Shown one piece after another: positions 36,258 to 49,764 of a stretch of 64,000 nt of DNA. The DNA comes from Myxocyprinus asiaticus (Eukaryota > Chordata > Actinopteri > Cypriniformes > Catostomidae). The notes under the pieces are model-generated. The model was not told the DNA's origin, searched no databases, and saw only the letters and a program-made list of their open reading frames with translations. Numbering within the stretch: position 1 is the stretch's first letter; each line of letters begins with the position of its first letter. The stretch spans positions 26,408,744-26,472,743 of the forward strand of contig NC_059349.1 of NCBI RefSeq assembly GCF_019703515.2, in the 5' to 3' direction. The position numbers and the translations under genes are program-made.

Positions 36258-37964
36258 TTTATTTTTCGAACAAATGATGTTAAACACTGAACAAATATAC
36301 TGATCAAAAATGATCAAAGTAGTCTCTCTTCTAGTTTTAAATTGCAAATTATATTTGCAATACCCTAACCAAGTGTTGAGCTCATAGATGGCCTTTGCTT
36401 CAGAAACAATGCATATCCCTGGAATATCTGACATGGTTTTAAGAAAACATATTCCATACTTTTTAAACCAAGTGAAGCTAGCGAAAGCCTTTCCAAACTT
36501 TTTACATCAAAGGCACATTGGTAGGACGAAGGTAGCAGAGCACACAGTGTTTGCAAGTCGACAGCAAATTGGTTTCACCCCTTCACAAGACGTTTGTCTT
36601 CAAAACAATGGCAAAGCATAAAAAAAAATTTGAAGAAAAAAAAACACGATCAATAACCTGTTAAACTGAAATTGCTGAATGAATAAGACCACAACCTAAA
36701 ACTCTAGGTCTATGAATGTCCGTAAACAGCAACGCAATCGACTTGAGTCATTCAAAATGCTTCTTTTCCTCCCAAATTAATTACATTCACACAAAACAAA
36801 AAAATGAAGACTTAGCAAAGTTTTACATGGATTTCAAGAACTATGTACAGACAAGCAGGATAATGCGCATATTTATTGACACATTTATAGCACAATGCGT
36901 CCATTTGAAGAAAAAAAGACCAAATGGCAGATGTAAAAAGAGGTGTTTCTGTACCACCTAAACAAAAATCTAAATGCCATACATTTACTAAGGCTCTTCA
37001 AATAACAAAGTCATTGTTTAATGATTTTCAGTAAGGCAAACAATATCTGAAGGAATGGTAACAAGTATATTTCCAGCATATTAACATTTTCCTGCTTTCT
37101 GTCCTCACAGTATGATGAAAAATAGCACCCTCTGTGGCCATTCTCTGCATTCAAATATTTGCAAACATGAATAGACTTTTTTCCTTTGACATTTACCCAT
37201 TTTCCCCCCCTTTACAATTATCTAGGCAAACAGATTTGTTTAAAATATTGTTTTATTGAACACATCTAAAAATAGATTGCTTTTCTCTTATATGAAAATC
37301 ACATATTTTAGATAAATTGAAAGAAATTTTAAGCAAGAAATTATGTTTGATTCAGTATGGAATGTTGACATCTAATGCAATTAGCACACGCATGTAAGTG
37401 CTGTGGGAAAAATGTATTTATATATGTCTCATGTACATCACAAATGGGGGGAAAACATGTGATGCCAACAGAAAAGCCTCAAAGATATTTGCACATCTTA
37501 GTGGATAACCTTCCGATAGGAAAAATGCAGGGGGAAAAAAAGGGTCAAATAAATAGATGCATACATGATAAGAATTTTTTTTTTTATAATTTATTGTCAC
37601 ATAAAGCTTTTTTGTAACTGCCAAACAAATGTTCTCAATTTGCTTTCAAACATATCTGTACTGCTCAATGCTTGCTCTGAACCTCCTAATCACACATTGT
37701 GCAATAACTGGCCCAGTTAAATCCCTGCGAGCCATTATATACAACCCTTGTTTGCAAATTCTTGTTGGTAGCAGCACATTACAAACAGGACATCTTATCG
37801 GTTCCTTCTCACGGAAAACTTGGAACAACCCGTTCATTCATTACACCTGTAAGATGAACTTCGTACAGAGTGACACGGAGAGAAACTAACGGTTCAATCT
37901 CCTTAAACTCACAGTGGGTACACTGAAAACTTTTCCAACTCAAGTAAGCATAACGCTGGTTCTC
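36258..37964 (-). other. med26: Probable med26 3' UTR
   Basis: AT-rich non-coding sequence after the med26 stop. Reverse-strand AATAAA hexamers lie at 37590-37595, 37252-37257 and 36258-36263. No repeat family or coding signal was recognised, which fits a 3' UTR of up to 1.7 kb. Confidence 0.4.
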
Positions 37965-40900
37965 TCAGTCTAGGCAAACATATGGCAAGATGTTCAATTT
38001 GCTCTCATCACCATGAGGATCCAACGATATGCACTCTGTCCAATCAAACCAGTTTCCCTTGGTGTCATAGCAACCGCTCACCCCTGGCCAGTGTTCCTTG
38101 TGTATTCTGAGTAGGTCCTCATTGGTTACCTCCCGAGTCACCCCGGGTAGTTCAGCATCAGAGCTGCTAGGTACTAAAACGTGCGTTTTTCTGGACTCTT
38201 TAACATCATGTTCCTCTCGTTTCAAATATTCAGTCATGAAAAAGTGTGCCCCGTGGGTCTGTGCTCCAGAGGATGTGAGAACATTGCTCTGAAGATTAAG
38301 GTAAGATTGAACAATTTCATTTCTGGACAGCTCTTTCCAGTTCGTCTGTTGAAAGGGGTTGGGGACTGGTGTGGGTGTTTTCTGTTGGGGCATCTCAGTC
38401 CTTGGGGGCTCTGAAATCGGCATTCCTTGGCACTCTTCCTCGTGGTGAGATTCTTTTGGAGTGAGGGGCTTAATCTGTCCTGTCACCGGGTCAAACGTCA
38501 ATCTACGTTCTTTTAATCGGACAGGCTTTGTTCTGTCCTCTAAGGACTGCCCCAGAACATTTACCTTGTAGTCTCTGGGCCTATACTTCTTCCTCTTTTT
38601 GCCCTCCGAGTTGGATGTTGCTCCATCTCGCTCACCCTTGGTCTCTGTGCCCTCTAAGCCATGTATGGCTTGGTGGGAAATGAGCGGGGAACTAGGTAGC
38701 GGCTCCAGTGTTGCAGTGCTGTGTGTGGGTTGGGGGACTCTTTCTGTTGATCTGTGCAAGTGCATTGAGCCTTCCAGCCCAACAGATGATGGACCATCAC
38801 CAATACACACTTGGGCCGGGGAGTTTAAAGGCTGCAACATAGGCAAAGGAGAGGGCACTTGGGCAGAATTCCGAGATGGGCTCGACAGAGTCCCTTTTGG
38901 TGCATATGTTGAAGACCTCTTGGCAACTGTCTCATGTGTTAAACTGCGTGGACTCGAGGAGTACCGTGGACTTTTAGGTTGATGCTGCCCACCATCCATT
39001 CTCGCATGCTGCTGTAACACTGACGTTTTGAGTAAGGAGGAAGTGCTAGGTAGTTTGGTAAGCCCAGGAGAGCTTGGGTGAGGCTTCACAGCATTGACAG
39101 GAATTTTGTTTTGCCTGTCGTTCTCAAGGTGCTCTGTGCGAATCCTGTCAGATGGTGCATCATCATCTTTTTCCACGAGACGCTCAGGGCTCCCCCTAAT
39201 TCCATTTGATGGTGGGGAAGAATACATTTGCTCAAAAAGGGACGTTTTTGAAATTTTGGCTGGCAGATGCGGGCTATCCCTTTGATCGCCCCGCCGTTTT
39301 CGACTGCTAGATTTCTCTGCCTTTGGGGAGTAAGTGTTGTGGATGTCATTTCTGGTTTTGAGCTCCGGAGCAATCTTGCTCGGTGGGTGGACTGCTGGAG
39401 GTGTGTCTGTCCGGCAGGGGTGAGCACCTCCATTGGCAGAGCCTGGGACATTTGGCACTCCTCTCGCTGGAGTGTCAATTTGGCCAGGCTCAATAAGCTT
39501 CTGCCAGTTTCTCAGGAGTTTCTTGGCACGTTTGGCAAGGTCTTCATCCTTTGTTTTCTTTCTCACATCATTAATCAGCTTTCCTAAGCGGGTTTCCTGC
39601 ATAGAAAATACATTTTAAATAAATGTAGAGAAAAGTCAACTATTACCGTTGAGGTTCACATGACTATTATATATATACATTGTGTGTGTGTGTGTGTGTG
39701 TGTATGTAATTATATATATGCAGAAGTTTTAGGCACTTGTGAAAAATGTTGCATAGTGAGGATGTCTTCAAAAATAAATGACAAATAGTTTTTGTTTATC
39801 AATTAACATCATACAAAGTCCAGTAAACATAAAGTTAAATCAATATTTGGTGTGGCCACCTTTGCCTTTAAAACAGCCCCAATTATCCTAGGTACACATG
39901 AACAGTTTTTTCTTTGGTTGTTGGCAGATTGGATGTACCAAGCTTCTTGGGGAATTCACCATAGTTTTTCTATCTATTTAGGCTGTCTCAGTTGCTTCTA
40001 TCTCCTCATGTAATCCCAGACTGACTCGATGTTCTGTGGGGGCAATGCCATCTCTTGCAGAGCACCCTGTTCTTCTATCTTTTCTATTTGCAAAAGTAAT
40101 GTCTGGGAGTCTAAAATGTATTTTTCCTAGTGACACATTAAAGCTGAAAATATGAATAACCATCTTAAAACAAATGTTTTTGTGAAACGTCTTAAGTGCC
40201 TAAAACTTTTGCACAGTACTGTATATAATATATATATGTGTGTGTGTGAATTCTGAAATTAAATGGCAACAAAACTAATGTAAGAAAGGTAATAAAACCA
40301 TATTACACAGCCCTATATAAATAGTATTTTCGGTGCTTACTAGTAAACACTTACAACACTATGGCTATTCATTTAAAACTTTAGGCAAAATATGAAGAGT
40401 AAAAAAAACTATTGACTAGTAACACCAATACCAACCTCAAGAGCTTCTTTGGTGATAGGGTATTTCTCCAAATTGGTAATAACATCAAGAACTGCAACCA
40501 TGTTACAGATCTGTTCAGGAAAAGAGAATACTTAAAACAAACGCAATATTTGGCAAGATTATAAGATATTATCATTTAAACTAATGGCTTAATATAGCAC
40601 TCTGCATTCTGATTTTCTGTGGACTGAAACCATAAGAATTGAGACCATACTCAAAAGCCATGAATTATTTAAGGCTTGCTGTAGCAGATAGACTTGCTTA
40701 ATCAGGCCTCCACATTGCGAATAAATCATGTGGAACCATATTTCATGCTATGCGACTAAAAATTCCTGTATGTTCACTCGCCAGTGATAGAGTTGTGTAG
40801 TGGTGACGAAAAAGCTTAGCACCAAGATCCTTTCACTGAATGCTGTGTATCACGAGAGCACACTCTGAAGAAAATGTACCTTATTTGGCTGCACAGAGTT

Positions 40901-43900
40901 GTCGTGGATCGCAGTGTCACCATTGCTTTAGTTGAGCCATGATATGACTTACATTTACATTAAATTTAACGACGTCTGATTTTGCTTAAACATTTTCAAA
41001 AAGAGTTTTCACAATATTGTCCATTTACAGCATGGCTACAGACCAGTGTAAACCGCCTGTTGGATGTCTGTTGGAAGGTAAAAAGTGCTGCAAACTCGAG
41101 AGCTTGTCAATTTGAATTTGAGAACGTGCACAATAAATATTTGTTCACACAAATCAATACACATTATGCGAGTCTACGTTTACTTTGACTCATTCCATGT
41201 GATGTGTCTAAAGATGAGATCCATGCACTCTATTTTCTATTTTGAATATTGTCTCTTTTAATATCCTTTCTGTTATTTACAGTCAGTTGTTAATCAAAAA
41301 GTAAAAAAAATTCTAAATCACACATGATGAGGTAAAACCATAAACACTTGCTGGCGGAACTGCCGGTATTCTTAAAGAGGCAGTAGACCATTTTAGCGAT
41401 TGTTATACAAATCAACATCAATTAAATGTCAATACCTGTAAATCATACAAATTATGCATACAAACAAACATGTAACAAAACGTAATAATGTAGTAAGTGT
41501 AATAAATATGTAAATAGCCGAAAGAGGAAAAAAACTAAAATCATGAACATAAATGTAAACAGAAACCACTGCTTTAATGTCCGATATGAAACACAGACAA
41601 AGAAAATACAGGGTGTGTGTGAAACGAACTTAGTTTAATTACATTTAATGTAGACAGCGGCTAATGCATTCAGTTAGTATTTGTGTCTCATAGTTTCACA
41701 TTAAAGTCCACATCCCCAGAAGTTATAAAGCGATCGCTTTCTTGGTTATTACCACATTAATAAAGAGTGTTTCCCGTGCTTGTGATGAGCCTGGAAGGCT
41801 ATTTTGGATGACAACGCTAAACACAGCGCTCAAACATCCCAACCTACTGTTCAAGCTAGAGATGGGAATATGAGTACTTCTATAGTTGAGTACTCTAACC
41901 CACAAAAAACAGGTAACCGATTACTTGTAAATTATAATGGAAGTTAAAAATAACAGGTATGACACATACATTTATTCACAAACATTACCAAAAACTGTTT
42001 TTTAAATAAGATAACTTCAGCAAACTTTGTTTCTTTAGAAAAAAATGCATTAATTCAATCATAATTACATTTCATTACAACTGTCAGTGCATTAAAGACT
42101 CAGTTGTAACTGCGAGATTTGGTGAGACATTCAGAGGGAAAGTACAGTATAATTTAGCATTGCGGCAAATATGCAAAAGAAAATCAATTTGCAATTTTCA
42201 AGTAGTATTTTTAAAAGTCGATTAACTGGTGCTGAACGAGTACTTTAGTCGATTACTTACGCACATGCCTATTTCAAGCCGCTCTACATCAGTGGTGTCA
42301 AACACACGGATGAGTTTAATACGAGCTGCTCGACATCCTGCACTTGCGGTCTCGCGGATGCCCACAAATTCAAGCTTCTGGATCTATGAGATTATATATA
42401 TATTTTATAATAATGTAACATGTAATGTAACATTTAGAATTTGTTTAATAAAATGAAATTATTATTTTCAGTTTTGGTTTTCGGCCCAGTGTGTCCAGAA
42501 TTTTGGGTTTCGGCCAAGAATTTTCATTTCGGTGCATCACTAGTAAATATCTAAATATTTAAAGGGGCAATCATTATGTAATATTTTAACTTAAACACTG
42601 TAAATATTGAAGAATTTAACAAATAGGCTCCTAGCTTCTATGCAGGAGTTTGGTAAAAAACTGTGCTATGCCCTGCCCAATAAACCTATTGTTTTTGTTT
42701 GTTTTTTGTTTTTTACATAGTACGTTTGATATAGTAGCACTTAAATGTTATATTTGGATTTCTATTTTCATTATTAGGTTCCACCCTAGTGAATATTTAG
42801 TTAAAATGTGTATGAGATTTCTAGTGAAAACAGCTTTTATGATTATTATAAATACAATTTTATGACATCAAATAAATTGACAGCGTGACATTTTTAATTT
42901 TTTAAAAAGCTAAAATGTGGTTAAAATGATGAAAAATGAAATGTGAAATATACACACACACACTAAAGCACGTGAAGTCATATATATTAATACTATATAT
43001 ATGTGAAAATGCCCCCTTTCCGGTTTGCTTAATATATTTTTTTAGTTGCATTACACGTACACTATATGGCCAAAAGTTTGTGGACACCATATGTGCTTGA
43101 TGAACATTTGATTTCAAAACCTCAGGCATCAATTTCCCCCTTTGCTGTAATAACAGCTTCCACTCTTTTGGGAAGGCTTTCCACTATACTGTATGTAGTA
43201 ACATGGCTGCAGGGATTTGCTCTCACTCAGACTCAAGGCTATCAGTGAGGTCAGGAACTGATGTTGGTCGATGGGGCCTGACTTACAGTTGCTGTTCCAG
43301 TTCACCCCAAAAGTGATCAGTGGGGTTCAGGTCTGGGCTTTGTGCAGGCCAGTCAATTTCTTCCACGCCAGACACAGTAAACCGTTTCTTTATGGACTTC
43401 ACTTTGTTCACAGGTGTATTGTCATGCTGGAACAGAAAAGGGCTATCCCCAAACAGTTGCCGCAAATTTGGAAGCACACAAAGCCCAAACCATTACATAA
43501 AGAAACATTAAGATTTTTCTTTACTGGATTTAATGGAGCAACCCAATTCGTTAATTAGAAGGGGGTGTCCACAAACTTTTGGCCATATAGTGTACATGTC
43601 GTCAAGTCTGGCGAGTAAAAATCAAAATGTACTTGCAAATGCCGATTCTTTCTCCAACGTGTCCGTAGAGGGTTGGTGTTATAATAGTCCGACATAGAAT
43701 ATTATGTCAAATACGACACACTGACTGTGAGGTTTATCAGTAACAATTTGGTTCTAAAGACAATTTAGTCTCTTACAAATTCACTGTGTGTATGCTCACA
43801 AGCTTTTCAATCAATTGAATGGACAAAAGAATGGTTAACCACCATGTAGCTACTCTAGGGAACCATTCTGACCCTCCTGACCCTAGCCATGTAACCCCAA

Positions 43901-45098
43901 GAGACTGCTAACAATGCAATAAATTATGTAAGGTTGTCTGATCAACAAGGTATGCAAAGTGTCGTCGTCGTCCCCCCTCCACTCTCAGATTAAAAGAGGT
44001 TTTAAAGGTTAGGCAAGCCTGAACAAAGTTACACTACTTACCTTTAAAAGATCCAGTGAAGACAGAATCTAGAAACTTAATGTTTAGGATATGCTGTGCA
44101 GTCTGTAATTACACCTTTGTCTTCAAAACTGTTTATACACATTACTTTCCTCGTGTTCTTCATTTGAAGTCCTTTCTCCTCTCTGAGAGGTAGTGTTGTT
44201 GGCGAGGAAGCCTAGGAAAACTTTCAATGTGGCTGTCACCTTTTCCAGCTAACCAGCGGGATCTAGTTAGGTCTGGGTCTCCAGTTAGCGCTGCACTCTA
44301 AAATGCAACGCTGCTGCCGGTGAACAGTCACTGACTGTCTGTGTGCTCGGGCTAGCGGACCATGGACATTGCTTACACGGTTTCCTTGGCTGTTTCAAGG
44401 CATCAATATAGATTTAATCTTTGCACAAACTGCTGGTGTTCTACGTTCATGTACAGATTCAAGCAAACATTCACAGCTGACTCACTCCCATCAACGTGAA
44501 TTCATCTGATAGCACTCTGCTAGTGCCACTGTGTCAGCTAGCCACACAGATCTAACTTGTTTTAGCTATATTATGCCATAAACAAGCTGGAAACACATCG
44601 AATGTGTACTAAACGCTTTATTCACATTATTAAACCTTTATAAACAGCCGACCGAATCGAGCCGAACATTATTTAAATCTGACCCAGAACCACATAGCAG
44701 GTAGCTTGACATCAAACAGCTAACGGACAACATGTCACGCAGCATGTCATCTGAGTCTGATCTTAAACTGAGATGGGTGCTTTAATAAAACCACTCACTG
44801 CATACATATGTTTGATACCTGGGCTTAACTCATGCCTGTCTAGCTATTCTGTTAGCACAGCGTTGAAGGTAAATGTGCCTCTCGTCGGTTAGCGAGCTGG
44901 CTAACGTGAGCTCAAATTCAGCTTTGCCGTAAAATACGGGGCACAATGCGGCTCGAAACAAGGATTTAACTGTGTCTGTGGTGGGGAAAGCGACCTCGAA
45001 GGCGGGAGAGTGAGCGAGTTACTCACATTGCTGTGGCTATCGATGGCCTGCAGCAGCCGGTCTCTCATCTGCTGCGGGGTTGCGGAGGCCGTTGTCAT
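37965..45098 (-). CDS. med26: Mediator complex subunit 26, complete, 3 exons
   Basis: Mediator subunit (CRSP70) that couples Mediator to elongation factors at RNA polymerase II promoters, in the nucleus (family knowledge). Exons in coding order are 45027-45098, 40436-40510 and 37965-39596. All junctions are GT-AG and in phase 0; the product is 592 aa (human 600). It starts MTTASATPQQMRDRLLQAID. Residues about 10-90 form the TFIIS N-terminal domain (LEKYPITKEALE then ETRLGKLINDVRKK and AKRAKKLLRNWQKL). The long middle is Ser/Pro rich and low in complexity, with a basic KKRKKYRPRDYKVNVLG segment. The conserved C-terminus (DWTECISLDPHGDESKLN) is the Mediator-binding end. The whole tail is one large exon, as is usual for this gene. 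The ATG is the first in the CpG-rich first exon. Confidence 0.96.
39718..40223. mobile_element. Tc1-type MITE in med26 intron 2
   Basis: The ends are inverted (CAGAAGTTTTAGGCACTTGT at left; GTGCCTAAAACTTTTGCACA at right) within TA-rich flanks. The interior has Tc1-like words such as TTTGGTGTGGCCACC but no open transposase. Confidence 0.7.
40511..43055. other. med26 intron 1, proximal part
   Basis: No exon signal. A probable hAT-type MITE end lies at about 42455-42545 (TTCGGCCAAGAATTTTCATT, GGTGCATCACTAGTA). The rest is AT-rich. Confidence 0.4.
43060..43592 (-). mobile_element. Mariner/Tc1 element, internally deleted, in med26 intron 1
   Basis: Near-perfect TIRs of about 30 bp (CACTATATGGCCAAAAGTTT) are flanked by TA at 43058-43059 and 43593-43594. 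The reverse strand at 43283-43477 keeps a transposase end, FLFQHDNTPVNKVKSIKKRF and PAQSPDLNPTDHFWGELEQQ. Length is 533 bp, so the catalytic N-terminal half is gone. Confidence 0.88.
43595..45026. other. med26 intron 1, distal part
   Basis: No repeat or exon recognised; base composition becomes GC-richer toward exon 1. Confidence 0.4.
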
Positions 45099-45420
45099 TG
45101 CCTGTTCGGTGCGAATCGGCCGACGGGGGAAAAATCCTCCGACTTCAAGGGCTCAATGGATTGCGGAAACTCACAGGCCTCTTAGGAGGATTGAGAAGTG
45201 GCGGGACCACATGTTTATAACGTGCTTGTTGGCTTGAGAAATGGTGTGTTGTGTGTTCAGTTGGGAGATGAAGGTTCGACGGCTGTCGTCTCTCTCCGCC
45301 TCATTGCGTCGAGCGCTCTCGCCGATATCATGAACTCCACTGGAGCTAAACACTAGCAGCGCTGCATTATGGGAGCGTGCGACGCCGCGTGACGTCATCA
45401 CGCCGCATCTAATAAATAAT
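44990..45420. promoter_or_regulatory. CpG-rich med26 promoter and first exon
   Basis: CpG dinucleotides are much denser here than in the surrounding AT-rich sequence. The segment contains exon 1 of med26 and the CRE. No TATA box precedes the ATG, typical of a housekeeping CpG promoter. Confidence 0.55.
45390..45397. promoter_or_regulatory. Full CRE (TGACGTCA) in the med26 promoter region
   Basis: A palindromic TGACGTCA lies about 290 bp upstream of the med26 ATG, inside the CpG-rich stretch from about 44990 to 45420, the only CpG-dense non-repeat segment nearby. It is a consensus CREB/ATF site. Confidence 0.55.
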
Positions 45421-45703
45421 GCAGCCAGACAAACAATGATGCAAAAGGCAAACAGGCAGTTTTTAGAATATGTAAACAGCCTATTTGTTAGCAAAGGGGA
45501 TTTCCATAATATTTACTGAGATTTATTCGACAGTGTCGCTGATATAATAAATGCTGTAATAAATGGCCCTATTTGACTCCAAAATCAAAAGAAACAAATA
45601 AAAACGTTTACTACTCCAATTGTTTCCAATGATTCCCATGACCCTAATAGTCATGTTATACTTTTCTACTATGGTGAAAAAATACTTTACAACTTAATAA
45701 ATC

Positions 45704-45708
<5 letters not shown>

Positions 45709-45776
<68 letters not shown>
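45709..45776. repeat. (TA)n microsatellite
   Basis: About 34 uninterrupted TA units upstream of med26. Confidence 0.95.
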
Positions 45777-45781
<5 letters not shown>

Positions 45782-45833
45782 TCCACATTCTGGAATCAAG
45801 AATGGGGGTGATAACACTATGCAAAAATCTTAA

Positions 45834-47163
45834 AGTGGTCATGACATAAGGAATAAAATTGTCCTTGATCTTTGACATATAAGAGGTCATTGTATTATAA
45901 AAACATTCTATAAGTTTCAGAACTGAAAACTTCCTTCATAATAGAAAAAGAACATTTATTTAAACCAAGCTGGAAAAACAGCTCATTTGGAATTTGTGGA
46001 ACTTGTGACATCACAAGGATAAAATACATCTGCATATGACTGCCTCTTCAGCAAGACATCCACGCCTATTTTTAGTCATTCCTCCCTTGGCCCCGCCCAC
46101 TGGCACTCAGTCAGTCACACAGGTGAAGAGGGGAGAGATGGCCTGTCATGGGAGATTCATCCAAAGTGGACTTACACAGGACACCTTCATGTGCCTTTCT
46201 GGATTTAAATGTTTTTCTACATAAACATGAACTAGATGAACTGCTCTGACCATTATCATACATCTCGCGCCACTTTTAAAAGATGCAATGTCAAGTTATA
46301 ACTCTTAAATAAATTATACACCCATTCTTTTTCATCTTGCTGTTCGCTGTCTTCTGTGCTGTTTTGAAGGTGTCCTGGACAGTTTTTTTTGCACCAATCT
46401 GTGCTATTTTTAATTGTTATTCTATTGTAAACATGCACTAGATGGACATCTTTGATCTTATTGATGCATTTCCTATACAACACCAGTGACGTTCGCCACG
46501 ATATAAGAGCGGTACAATCTCAACTTTTAAAAACCCGTCTTATTCTGCTGCTGCCACTGACTGGGAGAAACACATGCCGTTCTGTGTAAACAAACTGGGA
46601 AAATGTGAGATGTCGCACTGGTGAAGACCAGCGTCTCTGCTTTGGCCTTTTAAAGCCTGTTGAAGCACCCAACATCACTGTGTATTGTATTACATTAGTG
46701 TATTCAGAATATTTCAGTGGGCATTGCTTGTGAACCAGTAACAATATGATTCAAGCTTTGCAATGGAACTGTTATTGAAAGATGAGGCAGTTAAAATTGG
46801 ACTATTGGACTGCAAACTATAAATAACCAATTCCATTCACAAATGTTTCAAATGTCATGACTGTTTGATAGTTTATGGTGCTGTTTGAGTGAACAATTTG
46901 ATCCATTCAGATGAAATGTGTTGGGTGTATGTTATGTGTTAACCCTGAAATGTAGTTTTAATGTTTGAGTTTGTTCATTTTCTTCAGATTGTGTTTCAAA
47001 TATGGCTGTATTGGAAGGGCTGCACAATCAAAACATTGGGCATTTACATTGAAGTCTTAAAGGGCCAGACAGCTTAAAACTGTGTATTTCATACAGAGGG
47101 CCAGAAACAGTGTGGAACATTATTATATTTGACAAAAAAAAAAATGAGTATGTCATGACCCCT
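45834..47163. mobile_element. TTAA-flanked element with GTCATGACAT ends
   Basis: The left end AGTGGTCATGACATA and right end TATGTCATGACCCCT are inverted. TTAA is at 45830-45833 and 47164-47167. It is 1.33 kb and has no transposase; a non-autonomous TTAA-targeting element is the best reading. Confidence 0.65.
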
Positions 47164-47235
47164 TTAATGGTCTTAAATGTTCTTTATGCAAAAAAAAATA
47201 AATAAATAAATATATTAGTTTTTATTATTTGTTGT

Positions 47236-47868
47236 AAAAGGAATATTTTGGTTTAATACAAGTTAAGCTCGATTGACAGAAATTGTGGCATAATGTTGAT
47301 TACCACTAATAATTAATTTCAACTCGTACCTCCTTTTCATAAAAAAAAAAAAAAAAAAGCCAAAATCGAGGTTACAGTGAGGCACTTACAATAGAAGTGA
47401 ATAGGGCCAATCTGTAAACATTAAAATACTCACTGTTCTAAAAGTATAGCCACAAGTCATAAACAATTTGCATGTTAACATGATTTTAGTGTCATAAAAT
47501 CGCTATTAAAAAAATAGTTATATCCAGTTTCATTGCCACGACAACATAAACCCTAAAACAACAGTGAAAACAATGATTTAAACAACTTAAACAGCTTAAA
47601 TAGCCTAAATCAGGAGTTTTAAAAGAAGAATTAATGTTAGTGCTTTTATAAAATTATAAGCTTCACATTTCTGCCTTTAAACCCTCCAGAAAAAAATTGG
47701 TTCCATTCACTTCCACTGTAAGTGCCTCACTGTAACCTCAATTTTTGCTTCTTTCTTTTTTTTAAGAAAAGGAGGGACGAGTCAAAATAAATGTTTTGTG
47801 GTAATCAACATTATGCCACCAATGCTATCTATTAAGCTTAACTTGTACTGAACTTGGAATATTCCTTT
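47236..47868. mobile_element. Inverted-repeat element with AAAGGAATATT ends
   Basis: The left end AAAGGAATATTTTGGTTTAA and right end GAACTTGGAATATTCCTTTA are inverted. The inner arms (GTTACAGTGAGGCACTTACA and its complement) extend the inversion to about 170 bp. A second copy is at 53055-53651. Confidence 0.75.
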
Positions 47869-49334
47869 AATTATGACCAGGACCTTGTCTTGACCCGTTT
47901 TGTGAGAATCACCCCAGTACATGTGCATTCTTCAAACACAAAGCAATGTTCCTCCAACAGATAATAATAAAAAGTATAAGTTATAAGCACAGGCAAAACA
48001 TCAAAGAGCATAGAGGGAAAACAGAGCACAAACAAATTAGATAAGCTTTTTTGACATTTTTATTCAATTCAATAAACAAATATTTATGCAAAGGTACAAA
48101 GACTTAAGCTTCCACACCGAAAAATACAGTAAGGACAATGGAATTTAAGCTTGATAAATTTTGTTTTAAATAAGTAGCACGTTTACACAGCCCACGTTGT
48201 TTTATAACGTCTTTTTTTTTTTAATATATATTTCATAGAAAACACTTTGTACATGAAACATATTTTCCATTCATTTTTAAAGGGTCGGATAAACAAAACC
48301 ACCACAAAGCTGCAAAGCTATGTTCCTGAAAGCTAGGTTTGCATATTTGGTAAGTATGTCCTGTTGCAAAAAAATTGGATTAATGTCTGAACTTTGCAGT
48401 CAAATGTATGTGCAACATCTCAATTATCATACATTGAAAAAAAAAATAGAAATTAGCTGCCTTTGTAGAAATATGAACCACGAGACTGTTCACATTCATA
48501 TGCACATACTGTCAGAGGATTTTAGAGTTTTTTGTGTGCACATTTTAACCCTGCACTAGGTTGCATTATATCACCTCTCTAGCACTATAACATAGTTTTT
48601 TGTACTTAATGAAAACAAACAAAAAGCATACCAAAAAAACACTGTCAAAAATGATATTTCCAGTTGCAGGAGTTATAGTAATGAAATACGCAGTTCTCAG
48701 AGCTTGATAACGGCAGAAAAGCAGGACAACACATCAAGACCTATGAGTATTTTAATATTCAGTACCATGCAGCAAAAATCCACCCAAAATAAAGCAAGTT
48801 TTATTGTTAAAGGCTTAGGAGATATAGTAAATGGTTGGCCATGGAGAGATTATTCATCACGATAAAAAACTTCTTAATATTTTTTTAAATAAGGTTGTCC
48901 TAAAATATGATTTCTTTAAGTGCATTTTTACTGTTGTCAACAAAGACTAGGGACAGCCAGCCACTGCTGTAAAATGACAATTATTCAAAAGTATCTACAT
49001 ATATCTTTATATTGAAGAAAAATAACTGTAGCTAAAGCATTTAAAAGCTATACTTATTTTAAAAAGCTAAAAATAACAAACTTTGGCTTTTTGCAATGGC
49101 TTGTCCATTATAGAGAAATGTATACAATTTCCGTCACAATTTATTTGTCTGGCCATTTGAAATGGACATTTTGGCAAATGATTGGTATGCAAACTACTTT
49201 CCTGGAATGAAAAAACTAACTATTCCAAGAATGAGTAGGCCTTATCTTTTAAAAAGAGTGAAAAAATAAATCAAACACAAATAATTCTGAACAAGGTTGA
49301 ATATGATCAAATCAAATCTACTGGTATACTCAAC

Positions 49335-49764
49335 GGGGGGCCTGGGTAGCTCAGCGAGTACTGATGATGACTACCACCCCTGGAGTCGCGAGTTCGAATC
49401 CAGGGCGTGCTGAGTGACTCCAGCCAGGTCTCCTAAGCAAACAAATTGGCCCGGTTGCTAGGGAGGGTAGAGTCACGTTGGGTTAACCTCCTCGTGGTCA
49501 CTATAATGTGGTTCTCGCTCTCGGTGGGGCACGTGGTGAATTGTGCGTGGATGCTGCAGAGAATAGCATGAAGACTCCACATGCTCTACGTCTTCATGGT
49601 AACGCGCTCAACAAGCCATGTGATAAAATGCACGGAATGACGATCTCAGACGCAGAGGCAACTGAGATTCGTCCTCCACCACCCGGATTGAGGCGAGTCA
49701 CAACATCACCACGAGGACTTAGAGCGCATTGGGAATCGGGCATTCCAAAATTGGGGAGAAAAGT
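49335..49764 (+). repeat. tRNA-derived SINE, complete
   Basis: Starts GGGGGGCCTGGGTAGCTCAG with an A box (TAGCTCAGCGAGTA, 49347-49360) and a B box (GAGTTCGAATCC, from 49390). The body matches 1965-2390 in inverse. It ends AAAATTGGGGAGAAAAG. The sequence departs from a tRNA after the B box, so it is not a tRNA gene. Confidence 0.85.

Noticed and set aside
38599..38982. 127-codon + frame inside med26 exon 3
   Set aside because: Antisense shadow of the Ser/Pro-rich med26 coding sequence.
49347..49404. A tRNA gene suggested by A and B boxes
   Set aside because: The sequence does not fold as a complete tRNA and continues as a SINE body with a second copy at 1965-2390.
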